The notes under the pieces are model-generated. The model was not told the DNA's origin, ran no database searches, and worked only from the letters and a program-made list of their open reading frames with translations. The position numbers and the translations under genes are program-made. From Clostridia bacterium (lineage in GTDB: Bacteria; Bacillota; Clostridia; Oscillospirales; SIG627): DNA of 60,253 bases. Location: contig JAFWBD010000038.1 of NCBI GenBank assembly GCA_017507325.1, positions 1-60,253 of the forward strand. The letters are read 5' to 3'. This document shows positions 51,802-59,615 of the stretch, in pieces (the first letter of the stretch is position 1; each line of letters opens with the position of its first letter).

Positions 51802-53781
51802 ATGGCGGAAAAGAAAAAGAAGCAATATGTAAGCGATAATGCTCAACTGATGGCTGAATGGGATTGGGAGAAGAATGGTGATTTGTGCCCTCAAGATTTC
51901 ACTGTCTCCAGCAATAAGGAGGTTTGGTGGAAGTGCTCAAAGGGACACAGTTGGAAACTAACGGTTTATGAAAAAACTGCTCATAATAGAAAGTGTCCGT
52001 ATTGCACCAACAAACGAGTTTTGGTAGGAGACAATGATCTTCAAACACGATTTCCTCATTTAGTGAAAGAGTGGAATTGGGAAAAGAATGGTGCCTTGCG
52101 TCCGGAAGATTATGTTCTCGGAAGCGCTAAAAAGGTTTGGTGGAAATGTGCCGAATGCGGACGCGAATGGGAAACGAGTATTCGCTCAAGAACACAAAGA
52201 AAAACCGGGTGTCCAAGTTGTGCGATAAAGAAACGGGCTTCTGCTCGGTTGGAAAAATATATTTCTGAAAACGGTGGTATTACCAACGAGCTGCTTCTTT
52301 CCGAATGGAATTATCAGAAGAATCATGATTTGCTACCTCAGAATTTCACTCCATCCAGCAATAAAAAAGTGTGGTGGAAGTGTTCTGAGTGCGAATATGA
52401 GTGGCAAGCACAAATATGCTTGCGGCAAGTGGGGAGAGGTTGCCCGTGCTGTTCCAACAGAGTTGTTGTGAAGGGAAAAAATGATCTTGCTACCACCAAT
52501 CCCGAATTAGCGAAAGAATGGCATCCCACAAAAAATGATCCTCTAACTCCTTGCGATGTGACAAGGGGCTCCGGGAAAAAAGTATGGTGGAAATGTCCGT
52601 TAGGGCATGAATACAAAGCATCGGTGTTGCACAGAGGGCACGGGACAAATTGTCCGATTTGTAATTCCGGAAGACAGACTTCTTTTGCGGAACAAGCAGT
52701 TTTTTATTACGTCAAGGAACTGTATCCCGATGCAATTAACCGATATAAAGATATTTTTGATAATGGTATGGAGCTGGATATATACATACCGTATCTTCGG
52801 TACGCGATCGAATACGACGGTTCTTTTTGGCATAATCGAAGCAAGTACGAAAGAGAGCAGAGAAAATACGACATTTGCAAGTCGCATGGGATTAAATTGA
52901 TCAGAATAAAAGCGTTTGAAAAAGAATATTTAATGAACGAACCCTGTTTTGCAGATTACACTCTTTTTTTAAAAGAAGATAGCATTCCCGAATTGGAAAA
53001 ATTGATTCAAAATTTATATTTTAAACTTTATAATGCAAGAATACATCCCGATATCAGATGGGAAAATGCCATCGAAACGGTTAACATCGAAAGAGATCGG
53101 TACAAAATTTCGAGATATCTATGTGAACAAAGAAAATCCTTTGCGGATGAACATCCGGAATTGGCGAAAGAATGGCATCCCACCAAAAATGAAGACTTAA
53201 CTCCGAATATGTTCCAAAGCGGGAGCGATTTTTTAGCGTGGTGGAAATGCTCTGTTTGTGGGCATGAATGGAAAACCAATATCGGCTTTCGCGTGAACGG
53301 TCGCGGGTGTAAACAATGCAGTATAAAAAACCATTCGGGAACAAAGCATTATAATGCAAAAAAAATATATCAATATACAAAAGAAGGAACATTTATAAAA
53401 GAATGGGGGACTCTATCCGAAGCAAGCAAAACCTTAACCATTAACAATTCCAATATTTCGATGTGTGCAGAAGGGAAAAGAGCCATTGCAGGCGGGTATC
53501 GCTGGGCTTATGAACGTTTGGAAAAGCTTTCTCCCATTGAAAAACAAAAAAAGAGCAGAAAAGGCATCAATGGGAAGCCTATAAATCAATTGGATTTGCA
53601 GGGGGATATCGTTTGTCATTTTATCTCGTTAAACGAAGCGGGAGAAAAAACGGGAATTAATGCCACAAGCATTTCAAAAGTACTAAACGGCCACATCAAA
53701 ACCGCGGGCGGCTTTCGTTGGGAGTTTGATGAGAAAGATGGCATAAGTTCTATAGGGAGGCAGAATGATGTATATAAGTAA
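51802..53781 (+). CDS. Zinc-ribbon/PD-(D/E)XK nuclease/NUMOD fusion protein
   Basis: This 659-residue protein is a mosaic. Four treble-clef or zinc-ribbon repeats of about 70 residues (DUF4379-like, WWKCxxCGHEW...CPxC) have Cys/His sets at 45/49/65/68, 116/119/137/140, 194/197/214/217 and 265/269/284/287. A Vsr-like PD-(D/E)XK nuclease follows at about 295-375, with MELDIYIP (Asp326), YAIEYDG (Glu337, Asp339) and HGIKLIRIK. A fifth ribbon lies at 483-506. Two NUMOD1-like modules (521-570 and 592-642, each ending GGxRW) close it, as in mobile HNH/GIY-YIG enzymes. It is visibly A/T richer than its neighbours. It could be a homing-type or defence nuclease; neither is shown. Confidence 0.8.
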   Translation: MAEKKKKQYVSDNAQLMAEWDWEKNGDLCPQDFTVSSNKEVWWKCSKGHSWKLTVYEKTAHNRKCPYCTNKRVLVGDNDLQTRFPHLVKEWNWEKNGALRPEDYVLGSAKKVWWKCAECGREWETSIRSRTQRKTGCPSCAIKKRASARLEKYISENGGITNELLLSEWNYQKNHDLLPQNFTPSSNKKVWWKCSECEYEWQAQICLRQVGRGCPCCSNRVVVKGKNDLATTNPELAKEWHPTKNDPLTPCDVTRGSGKKVWWKCPLGHEYKASVLHRGHGTNCPICNSGRQTSFAEQAVFYYVKELYPDAINRYKDIFDNGMELDIYIPYLRYAIEYDGSFWHNRSKYEREQRKYDICKSHGIKLIRIKAFEKEYLMNEPCFADYTLFLKEDSIPELEKLIQNLYFKLYNARIHPDIRWENAIETVNIERDRYKISRYLCEQRKSFADEHPELAKEWHPTKNEDLTPNMFQSGSDFLAWWKCSVCGHEWKTNIGFRVNGRGCKQCSIKNHSGTKHYNAKKIYQYTKEGTFIKEWGTLSEASKTLTINNSNISMCAEGKRAIAGGYRWAYERLEKLSPIEKQKKSRKGINGKPINQLDLQGDIVCHFISLNEAGEKTGINATSISKVLNGHIKTAGGFRWEFDEKDGISSIGRQNDVYK

Positions 53782-54034
53782 AAATGAATTGATAAGACGA
53801 CTTGTTTCAATTACCGACAAAAATCGAAGCGAATTTGCAACGAAAACAGTCGAAACACTATCTGCATTATATGAGGGTTATGTTTCCCGCGGAGAGCGAA
53901 CATATATAGAGGTACCTTATAAAGACAAAGATATCGCCAAACTATTAGGTGCTATGTATGATGGTGATAAGAAAAAGTGGTATATACCTCAGGGCGCCAA
54001 TGTGAATCTTTTTGAAAAATGGATGCAAAAATGA
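53768..54034 (+). CDS. DUF5710 domain protein
   Basis: This 88-residue protein ends with YIEVPYKDKDIAKLLGAMYD and KKWYIPQGANVNLFEKW, the pattern of the DUF5710 module found in conjugative primases and TraC-like proteins. The N-terminal 45 residues are helical. It overlaps the nuclease gene by 14 bases and has GGGAGG upstream (the second of two ATGs has better spacing), so it is co-expressed. It may be a partner or immunity factor of the nuclease; this is inference. Confidence 0.72.
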   Translation: MYISKNELIRRLVSITDKNRSEFATKTVETLSALYEGYVSRGERTYIEVPYKDKDIAKLLGAMYDGDKKKWYIPQGANVNLFEKWMQK

Positions 54035-54079
54035 TATGAGTTTTGCTCATATTTGAACAACACAAAAACATACCCGGAG

Positions 54080-54102
54080 AACACAGGGGACGGTTCTGTG
54101 TT
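54080..54102. repeat. REP-like hairpin (CAGGGGACGG type)
   Basis: AACACAG and CTGTGTT enclose GGGACGGTT. I recall the core ACAGGGGACGGTTCTGTGT as a widely scattered palindrome in Firmicutes that is associated with Y1-type (RAYT/IS200-like) transposases. No transposase is in this window. Confidence 0.55.
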
Positions 54103-54120
54103 TTAACATGGTTTTTATAA

Positions 54121-54153
54121 AAATAGGAGCAGCCAATCAAGGCTACTCCTATT
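54121..54153 (+). terminator. Terminator after the DUF5710 gene
   Basis: AAATAGGAG-C-AGCC pairs with GGCT-A-CTCCTATTT around a six-base loop. Confidence 0.65.
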
Positions 54154-54203
54154 TATCGTCATAATGTCCTTTACATTGAATAATTTCTAATTGGCTTCGC
54201 ACA

Positions 54204-54289
54204 GTGATGTTGCTCGCCTCGCTCGCAGTGATGCGATGTGTTCCGACTCGCGTGCCGCAGGCGCACATCACGCACGCACTGCGCATCAC
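54204..54289. repeat. Modular hairpin element, copy 1 (RTGATG/CATCAY)
   Basis: GTGATG appears at 54204 and 54228, and its inverse CATCAC at 54266 and 54284. Small G/C-rich hairpins lie between them. It shares this architecture with the larger element at 59405-59559. Confidence 0.6.
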
Positions 54290-54404
54290 GTTCCCGATTT
54301 ATTGTGTTGTGCCGCCTGAATCGATGCCACCCTGAAAAAGGCAATAAAATCAAGGGATTTGGAGCTTTGGAGACGGTTTTATGGGCAAGCAAAACAGGTG
54401 CTCT

Positions 54405-55271
54405 TCAAGTCAATTTCCCCCAGGTTTCTATCATCTCTTTTGTCGGCTCGGAAATATCACTGCAAACATAGCTTCGATTCAACAATTTATACTTATAGGA
54501 ACCGGTTTTATGATACGGCATCATCTGAATTCCCTGACAAAATTCCATAGATTCACGAAGCGTTTTTAATGACTTAAAATGAGCCTCGCGGTCATTCAAC
54601 GTTGGAATAATCGGTGCGCGAATGATAAACGGAATTTTCTTTTCGTTGACGAGCCTTAAGTTTTCCAAAATCGGTGCCAAGGATACGCCCGTATACTGTT
54701 TGTGTCTTTCCTCGTCCGTTTCCTTGATATCGAACAATACGAGATCGCAATATTTCAGTACGGTAAGCAATACGCTTTCGTCGGCAAAACCGCTGGTTTC
54801 TATTGCGGTATGAATGCCGTTTTCTTTGCACGTTTCAAGAAGCTCTGCGGTAAAGTACGGCTGAAAAAGCGGGTCACCGCCGGAGATCGTTACACCGCCG
54901 CCTGAGGTTTCGTAAAATACCTGATCCCTTGCAACCTTGCTGTAAACCTCGTCAACGGGGATACTTTTTCCGTAAAGCACCAAAGCCTTGGTGGGACACA
55001 GCTCTGTGCAATCGCCGCAACCGATGCACAACTCGCGCTCAAAGCTGTGCTTTTGAGCAACCGAGTGCAAATTTTGAGGACACGCGACCGCACAACGTCC
55101 ACAAGCAACACATTTTGTCTCATCGTACATGATCTCGCTCTGTATTGCTTGCGATTCGGGGTTGTGACACCAAACACAACGCAACGGACACCCTTTGAGA
55201 AATACCGTTGTTCTGATTCCCGGTCCGTCATCCATGCAAAATCGCTGAATATTTAATACGGTACCCTCCAT
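54405..55271 (-). CDS. Glycyl radical enzyme activating protein (radical SAM)
   Basis: This 288-residue radical SAM enzyme installs the glycyl radical on its partner. The SAM-cluster motif CPLRCVWC gives Cys28, Cys32 and Cys35; the two extra 4Fe-4S sets (Cys54/57/60/64 and Cys82/85/88/92) are those of dehydratase-type activases rather than pyruvate formate-lyase activase. SGGGVTISGGDPLFQ is the SAM-binding GGD-type segment. The ATG at 55271 is seven bases from GGAG and begins two bases after the partner's stop, so the pair is coupled. Confidence 0.92.
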   Translation of the reverse strand: MEGTVLNIQRFCMDDGPGIRTTVFLKGCPLRCVWCHNPESQAIQSEIMYDETKCVACGRCAVACPQNLHSVAQKHSFERELCIGCGDCTELCPTKALVLYGKSIPVDEVYSKVARDQVFYETSGGGVTISGGDPLFQPYFTAELLETCKENGIHTAIETSGFADESVLLTVLKYCDLVLFDIKETDEERHKQYTGVSLAPILENLRLVNEKKIPFIIRAPIIPTLNDREAHFKSLKTLRESMEFCQGIQMMPYHKTGSYKYKLLNRSYVCSDISEPTKEMIETWGKLT

Positions 55272-55273
55272 GC

Positions 55274-57253
55274 TCACACTCCGTTTTGAATCGAGCGATT
55301 GATGATCATTCGTTTCATCTCATCGGAAAGTCGATTGAAATATTCCGAATATCCACCAACTCTTACAATGAGATTGCCGTGATGCTCCGGGTGCTCATAC
55401 GCATCTAACAATTCTTCCTTGGAGGCATAGGTGATCTGCAGCTGAATTCCGCCTTGCTTCATATAGCCGAGGATCAAAGCCTTTAATACGTCGTCGTTGA
55501 AATTTTGCGTAATGTTAAAGTTTACAACAGGCACGCCTAAGGCCCGCTTCAGATCCAAGGAGGCAACACTGTTCAAAAGTGCCGTAGGACCGCACGAATC
55601 CTTGCCAAGGATCGCGGCAAGCGAATCGCAAAGGGGAGCGCCTGCCGAGCGTCCATCGGGGGTTGCGCCGATATGCTTTCCGGCTTTGGCTTGTGACATA
55701 AACTGGATAGATGCCGAAAGAAATCCTTCTCCGAAAGCAAGCTCTCCCGTTTCGGTCATAGAGAAGATTCTTTCGCTTATTTTGTGTGCAAATTCGTTCA
55801 CCTCGGAAATATCCTTTCCAAAGCTGAACCGCCCCCTTATCGCCTCGCGTAAAAAATCCGCATCATCATTTTTTAAAAAAGCAATCAGCTCTTCTGCGGT
55901 ATATTTTTTCTCCTCGAAAACAAGCGTCTTGATCGTCAGTAATGAATCAATCACGTTGATCAGTCCCGCAAAATTGATAATACTCCAATTATATCTCGCG
56001 CCGCCGCTGTTGTATTCCACCCCTTTGTCAATACAATCATCGATCAGAAGCGTCCGCATGGGAAGCGGATTATATTTTGCTCGTTCCTTCCTTGAATGGC
56101 TGATTTCTCTCTTGACCGTTTCGACTACGGCTTCCACTTCGCTGATGTATGCCTTGCAGAACGCTTCAAAGCACGTTGACGAACATAATCTCGAATCTAC
56201 TATCCTCTCAAGAATCAAGAGAAGATTGACACCTGCGTCCAATGAGCCGACGTTGGATAGTCCCGCGAGCATCGCTTCGGTACAGCCCCCGCCGCAGAAT
56301 CGGCTAAGATCCTCATCCCGAATATTTGGAAATCGTTTTTTCAAGCCGCCAAGCAAAGCATCGGCATTGTAAAACGCCGGCTGTCCTCCACCGCTTTTTA
56401 CCGTTGAGAGAGCGGCTTGCCAAACCGCTTCGGGGGTATTTTCATCAACGAAAAGCTCAATCATCGGGCGACGTCTTCCGCGAGCCGCCTCAAGGCACTG
56501 TACCGTTAGTTCCGGGCATTCCGAATCAAGCGACATGGAATAACCGTTATTTTGATCGAGGTTATCATATAAATTCTCAAGCCAAAGAATCAAATTTTCG
56601 CCTTTATAATATGGCAACAGCCCTTTGGCAAGACACCCCAAATTGTCGCAGTTATCAAGGTACATGACAAAATTCCAAGCTACGATCGCTTCGTATGCTG
56701 TCCTTGCGGGATAGAGAGGTACCCTTTGCAACGCAACGATCAATTTTTCATCCGCCGAAACCGATACCAGATAATCAACGCATCTTGCGATATAGCGCTC
56801 GATTCCGCGTATAACGTGGAGCAATCCCTCACGCATATCGGTGTCGCTTATCATTTCTATTCGCGCAGTATATGACAGAAGTCCTTCCTTCAAAATTCTC
56901 TCGTAATTCGGAATAGAATGTGTGTACATATTTCCCGCTACCGTATGCTCGGTCGGGACGGTCGATCGATAGACGCAGAATTCTTCATTCAGCTTTTTGG
57001 CAAGGGCGGGTGCTTTTTCGTTCAATGACCTTGCCTCAAAGTTAAGCCCGCTCAGATATTTCGGAGCAATACTCATTTTTTGAGCAATCACACCGGAGGG
57101 ATATAAGCACTCGCCGCCGTATACTGCAAGCTCACAGTTTTCGTAAAACCGTCTGATCCCCAACGCTTTTCGGTAAAATAAGCTTCTGTCGGGTTCTTCG
57201 TATAATCCCGAGGCGGCGTACTCGCCAAGCTTTGAAAATTCATCTTTTATCAT
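55274..57253 (-). CDS. Glycyl radical enzyme, short dehydratase-like form
   Basis: This 659-residue protein belongs to the pyruvate formate-lyase family. The radical site is RVGGY with Gly634 near the C-terminus. The thiyl-radical loop is GGGCTEA with Cys324 and Glu326; the Cys-x-Glu pattern is that of dehydratases/lyases (glycerol, diol, choline) and not of formate lyase, which has two adjacent Cys. At 659 residues it is over 100 residues shorter than most characterised members. Substrate is unknown; a sugar-derived diol would fit the context. GGAGG before the ATG at 57253 sets the start. Confidence 0.88.
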   Translation of the reverse strand: MIKDEFSKLGEYAASGLYEEPDRSLFYRKALGIRRFYENCELAVYGGECLYPSGVIAQKMSIAPKYLSGLNFEARSLNEKAPALAKKLNEEFCVYRSTVPTEHTVAGNMYTHSIPNYERILKEGLLSYTARIEMISDTDMREGLLHVIRGIERYIARCVDYLVSVSADEKLIVALQRVPLYPARTAYEAIVAWNFVMYLDNCDNLGCLAKGLLPYYKGENLILWLENLYDNLDQNNGYSMSLDSECPELTVQCLEAARGRRRPMIELFVDENTPEAVWQAALSTVKSGGGQPAFYNADALLGGLKKRFPNIRDEDLSRFCGGGCTEAMLAGLSNVGSLDAGVNLLLILERIVDSRLCSSTCFEAFCKAYISEVEAVVETVKREISHSRKERAKYNPLPMRTLLIDDCIDKGVEYNSGGARYNWSIINFAGLINVIDSLLTIKTLVFEEKKYTAEELIAFLKNDDADFLREAIRGRFSFGKDISEVNEFAHKISERIFSMTETGELAFGEGFLSASIQFMSQAKAGKHIGATPDGRSAGAPLCDSLAAILGKDSCGPTALLNSVASLDLKRALGVPVVNFNITQNFNDDVLKALILGYMKQGGIQLQITYASKEELLDAYEHPEHHGNLIVRVGGYSEYFNRLSDEMKRMIINRSIQNGV

Positions 57254-57303
57254 TCTTTCACCTCCGCTTTTTATATTTATCACAGAAAATCAAAAAAAGA
57301 ACA

Positions 57304-57338
57304 TTGAAAAATCATAATATGATATGGTAAAATCATAA
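57304..57338 (+). promoter_or_regulatory. Promoter and repeats of the AraC gene at 57357
   Basis: TTGAAA (57304-57309), 18 bases, TAAAAT (57328-57333). The direct repeat AAAATCATAA occurs at 57308 and 57329, 21 bases apart, and the palindrome ATCATAATATGAT sits at 57311-57323. Confidence 0.6.
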
Positions 57339-57356
57339 CAAAAGGAGATGAAAATC

Positions 57357-58151
57357 TTGAAAAGATACCATTTAATAGCAACCGATTCCGTACAGGTTCC
57401 GAAAATTGATTCCATTGGTTTTGCAGATGATCCGCGCATCACACGATATGGGCCTTCCGTGAGAAATCAGTATATTATTCACTATGTTTTATCGGGGAAA
57501 GGGCACTTCAACGGCAACAGAGTAGCAGAGGGAGAGGGCTTTTTGATCGTTCCGGGAATGCGCGAAGAATATGATCCGGATGAAAAAGATCCGTGGAAAT
57601 TTTTGTGGATCATATCCGAGGATCCTGCGATGCAGGTTTTTTTCTCACGCCATGGTGCAAACGAAAAAACAGGAATATTCAAGTTTTATAACAAGTATGA
57701 GTTTGAACGGATCGTCAACCTGCTGACTTCCGCCCCGAGCAGTTTTTCTACAACGGCACAACTTTCGGAGATGTTCTTACACATCTTTAACGCTTGCGTC
57801 GAAAGGAATATGACACCGCAAAGCTCTGTAACGAAGATTTATTTTAACTTTGCTGTGAATTATATTAAAACCAATCTGCCCTCGCCCATATCGGTTGCCG
57901 AACTATGCGATGCGATTGGTATTACGCAACCGTATTTGTATAAGATCTTTAAGAAAGAAACAAAAATGTCTCCCAAGCAATATATCTCAAGCTGTAAGAT
58001 TTTCAAAGCAAAAGAACTTCTTGCTCACACCGAGCTTTCCATATCGTTGGTCGCAAAATCCGTTGGATATGAAAACGTCTTGGATTTTTCTAAATTTTTC
58101 TCAAAACAAACGAATCTATCGCCCACGGTATATCGAAATACCTGTTGTTAG
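57357..58151 (+). CDS. AraC-family transcriptional regulator
   Basis: This regulator of about 264 residues has a cupin sensor (YIIHYVLSGKGHFNGN, FLIVPGMREEYDPDE) and two helix-turn-helix motifs (ISVAELCDAIGITQPYLYKIF, then ISLVAKSVGYENVLDFSKFF). The sequence AAAGGAGATGAAAATCTTG places the ribosome site directly against an ATG at 57348 but nine bases from a TTG at 57357, so I favour TTG; the ATG would add three residues. It is divergent from the glycyl radical operon. Confidence 0.88.
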   Translation: MKRYHLIATDSVQVPKIDSIGFADDPRITRYGPSVRNQYIIHYVLSGKGHFNGNRVAEGEGFLIVPGMREEYDPDEKDPWKFLWIISEDPAMQVFFSRHGANEKTGIFKFYNKYEFERIVNLLTSAPSSFSTTAQLSEMFLHIFNACVERNMTPQSSVTKIYFNFAVNYIKTNLPSPISVAELCDAIGITQPYLYKIFKKETKMSPKQYISSCKIFKAKELLAHTELSISLVAKSVGYENVLDFSKFFSKQTNLSPTVYRNTCC

Positions 58152-58173
58152 ACCGACAAAGGTTTTTTTATAA

Positions 58174-58210
58174 CGAAAAAAGGGGTGTGCGATCAAAAAA
58201 TCACACAACC
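58174..58210. terminator. Terminator between AraC and CE15-like genes
   Basis: On the minus strand GTGTGAT and ATCGCAC pair across a T-rich loop and are followed by ACCCCTTTTTTCG. Confidence 0.55.
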
Positions 58211-58239
58211 TCCTCTGAAAAGTCGATTCTTTCCAAATC

Positions 58240-59271
58240 CTATTGCCTTTCAAGGAATCGAATATAAAGCTGCCAATCTTCGCGACTCAAATAGTGCTTT
58301 CCGCTGCGAAGATGATAACCGATATTCCCCTCGTGGAAGCAATCCCCCGCTATCGGCAGTCTGTCGGGATGAACAAAACCTTTTTTACCCTCCGCCTCAA
58401 AATACTCGCTTGCGCCGACGCAGGACAGATATTCATTATCGGGATCCGCCCAAAGATCTTCCTCTGCGCTTGCAACATAAACCTTATGATGAGAATTTGC
58501 CGCCAAGAGCCAATGCTGATCAAACGGGAGCTCCGATTCGCGATTTGCATAATCTTTATAAGCATCACAGAACCAATAACCAAATTTGCCGCAGATCTTC
58601 TCTATCGTTTCGCCTTTCTTATTTCGGGATAACGCCGCTCCGCTACACCCTGAATTGTTCGAAAAAGCGCAATATATTCTCTCGTCAAGCGCACCGGTCA
58701 GAAGGGCTGTTTTTCCGAGGCGAGAATGTCCTACAACGCAGATCCTGCTCGTATCGATCTCAGGCCGCGTACAAAGATAGTCGATCACCCGCATTGCCGC
58801 CCATGCCCAAAGTCCGATTTTACCGCAATCTCGATTCCCTTTTGACCCGTCGGGATAAACAACACCCGCAAGCCCACCTCGAAAGTCATTATTATCCATA
58901 GTAACGTCATGATAGCAAAATGAAATAATCGCATAGCCGGAATCAATCAGTTCCTCGGTAGGTTGATATCGGTCAGGAACGTCCGCTCGGAAGTTTATAT
59001 GGACAAAACAAGGCGTTTTTTGATTCGGAGAATATGAGAAAGAAACAGGGAAGGAAAAACTTCCGAAGCTTCCCTCACAGCAAATATTTATCTTTTCAAG
59101 CTTTGCTTTTCCTGCGCAAAAATTTTTCTCTACCGATAAAATTTCACCGCTGACCCTTGCTGCTTCCGGCAAAAAACCGTACTCTTCTCTCAGAAGCGTC
59201 TCTGTAAGCTCATTTCTGCTTTTGCCGCACGGGGACGGAAGCCCTTTAGACAATAGTAAATTTTTCATCAT
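58240..59271 (-). CDS. CE15-like glucuronoyl/acetyl esterase
   Basis: This 343-residue alpha/beta hydrolase has the CE15 nucleophile motif VVGHSRLGKTAL (Ser183, Arg184, Lys187) in place of the usual GCSRxGK. It also has NNSGCSGAALSR, which holds acidic-loop equivalents, and the late IGYHLRSGKHYLSREDW with the catalytic His. CE15 enzymes cut the ester between glucuronate and lignin or act on related esters. There is no signal peptide, so a small imported ester is the likely substrate. GAGG lies six bases before the ATG at 59271. Confidence 0.85.
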   Translation of the reverse strand: MMKNLLLSKGLPSPCGKSRNELTETLLREEYGFLPEAARVSGEILSVEKNFCAGKAKLEKINICCEGSFGSFSFPVSFSYSPNQKTPCFVHINFRADVPDRYQPTEELIDSGYAIISFCYHDVTMDNNDFRGGLAGVVYPDGSKGNRDCGKIGLWAWAAMRVIDYLCTRPEIDTSRICVVGHSRLGKTALLTGALDERIYCAFSNNSGCSGAALSRNKKGETIEKICGKFGYWFCDAYKDYANRESELPFDQHWLLAANSHHKVYVASAEEDLWADPDNEYLSCVGASEYFEAEGKKGFVHPDRLPIAGDCFHEGNIGYHLRSGKHYLSREDWQLYIRFLERQ

Positions 59272-59349
59272 TTGTTGCCTCACCAATGATATATAAATAT
59301 TTATGCTTCAGCTCTGTCATTTCTTCGCTCCTTTCGGGTGGTCATACAC

Positions 59350-59377
59350 ATTATACCGAAAGAATGCAGAAAGTCCA
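59350..59377 (-). promoter_or_regulatory. Promoter of the CE15-like gene
   Basis: On the minus strand TGGACT (59377-59372), 16 bases, TATAAT (59355-59350). Confidence 0.5.
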
Positions 59378-59404
59378 GGGAAATTATTTGAAAATTATTG
59401 CCTA

Positions 59405-59559
59405 ATGATGTTTTTCGCTCACGCTCAAAATGATGTTGCGCCACTTCGTGCCGCAATGATGCGCTGTTTGCCTTTATGTGCCCGCAGGCACGCATCTCTG
59501 CCCGCAAGGGCATACATCATGAGGCAAAGCCGACATCATTTGCCGTAGGCAAACATCAT
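59405..59559. repeat. Modular hairpin element, copy 2 (ATGATG x3 / CATCAT x3)
   Basis: ATGATG occurs at 59405, 59430 and 59456; its inverse CATCAT at 59515, 59534 and 59554. Between them lie short hairpins such as GTGCCCGCAGGCAC, TGCCCGCAAGGGCA and TTTGCCGTAGGCAAA. The left half points rightward and the right half leftward, so the whole can fold as a large branched structure. It has no coding frame. Confidence 0.75.
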
Positions 59560-59560
59560 T

Positions 59561-59601
59561 CCAAAAAGAAAAAGCACTCGAACGAGTGCTTTTCTTTTTG
59601 G
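59561..59601 (-). terminator. Terminator of the GH78-like gene
   Basis: A nearly perfect stem of about 18 bp, with AGCACTCG and CGAGTGCT at its centre flanked by A- and T-runs, lies just after the stop. Confidence 0.8.
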
Positions 59602-59615
59602 CTCATAGCACCGAT

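Larger units (their letters stand above)
54035..54404. other. Intergenic stretch with REP-like hairpin, terminator and repeat element
   Basis: This gap holds a REP-like hairpin (54080), a terminator (54121) and a modular repeat (54204-54289). From about 54310 to 54470 two plus-strand frames are open and read on into the activase gene on the other strand. They have a protein-like look, but there is no ribosome site, and I name no gene. Confidence 0.5.

Noticed and set aside
51739..54034. Nuclease island as a classical Vsr mismatch-repair gene
   Set aside because: True Vsr is about 140 residues and sits beside a cytosine methyltransferase; here the domain is embedded among zinc ribbons and no methyltransferase is present.
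59301..59513. Minus-strand 70-codon frame upstream of the CE15-like gene
   Set aside because: It lies in the promoter and modular repeat element and has no coding features.
54160..59600. Possible CRISPR array or tRNA cluster in the repeat-rich gaps
   Set aside because: The repeats are inverted modules of unequal spacing with no unique spacers, and no tRNA-like cloverleaf or CCA end is visible. I saw no rRNA or tRNA anywhere in the window.
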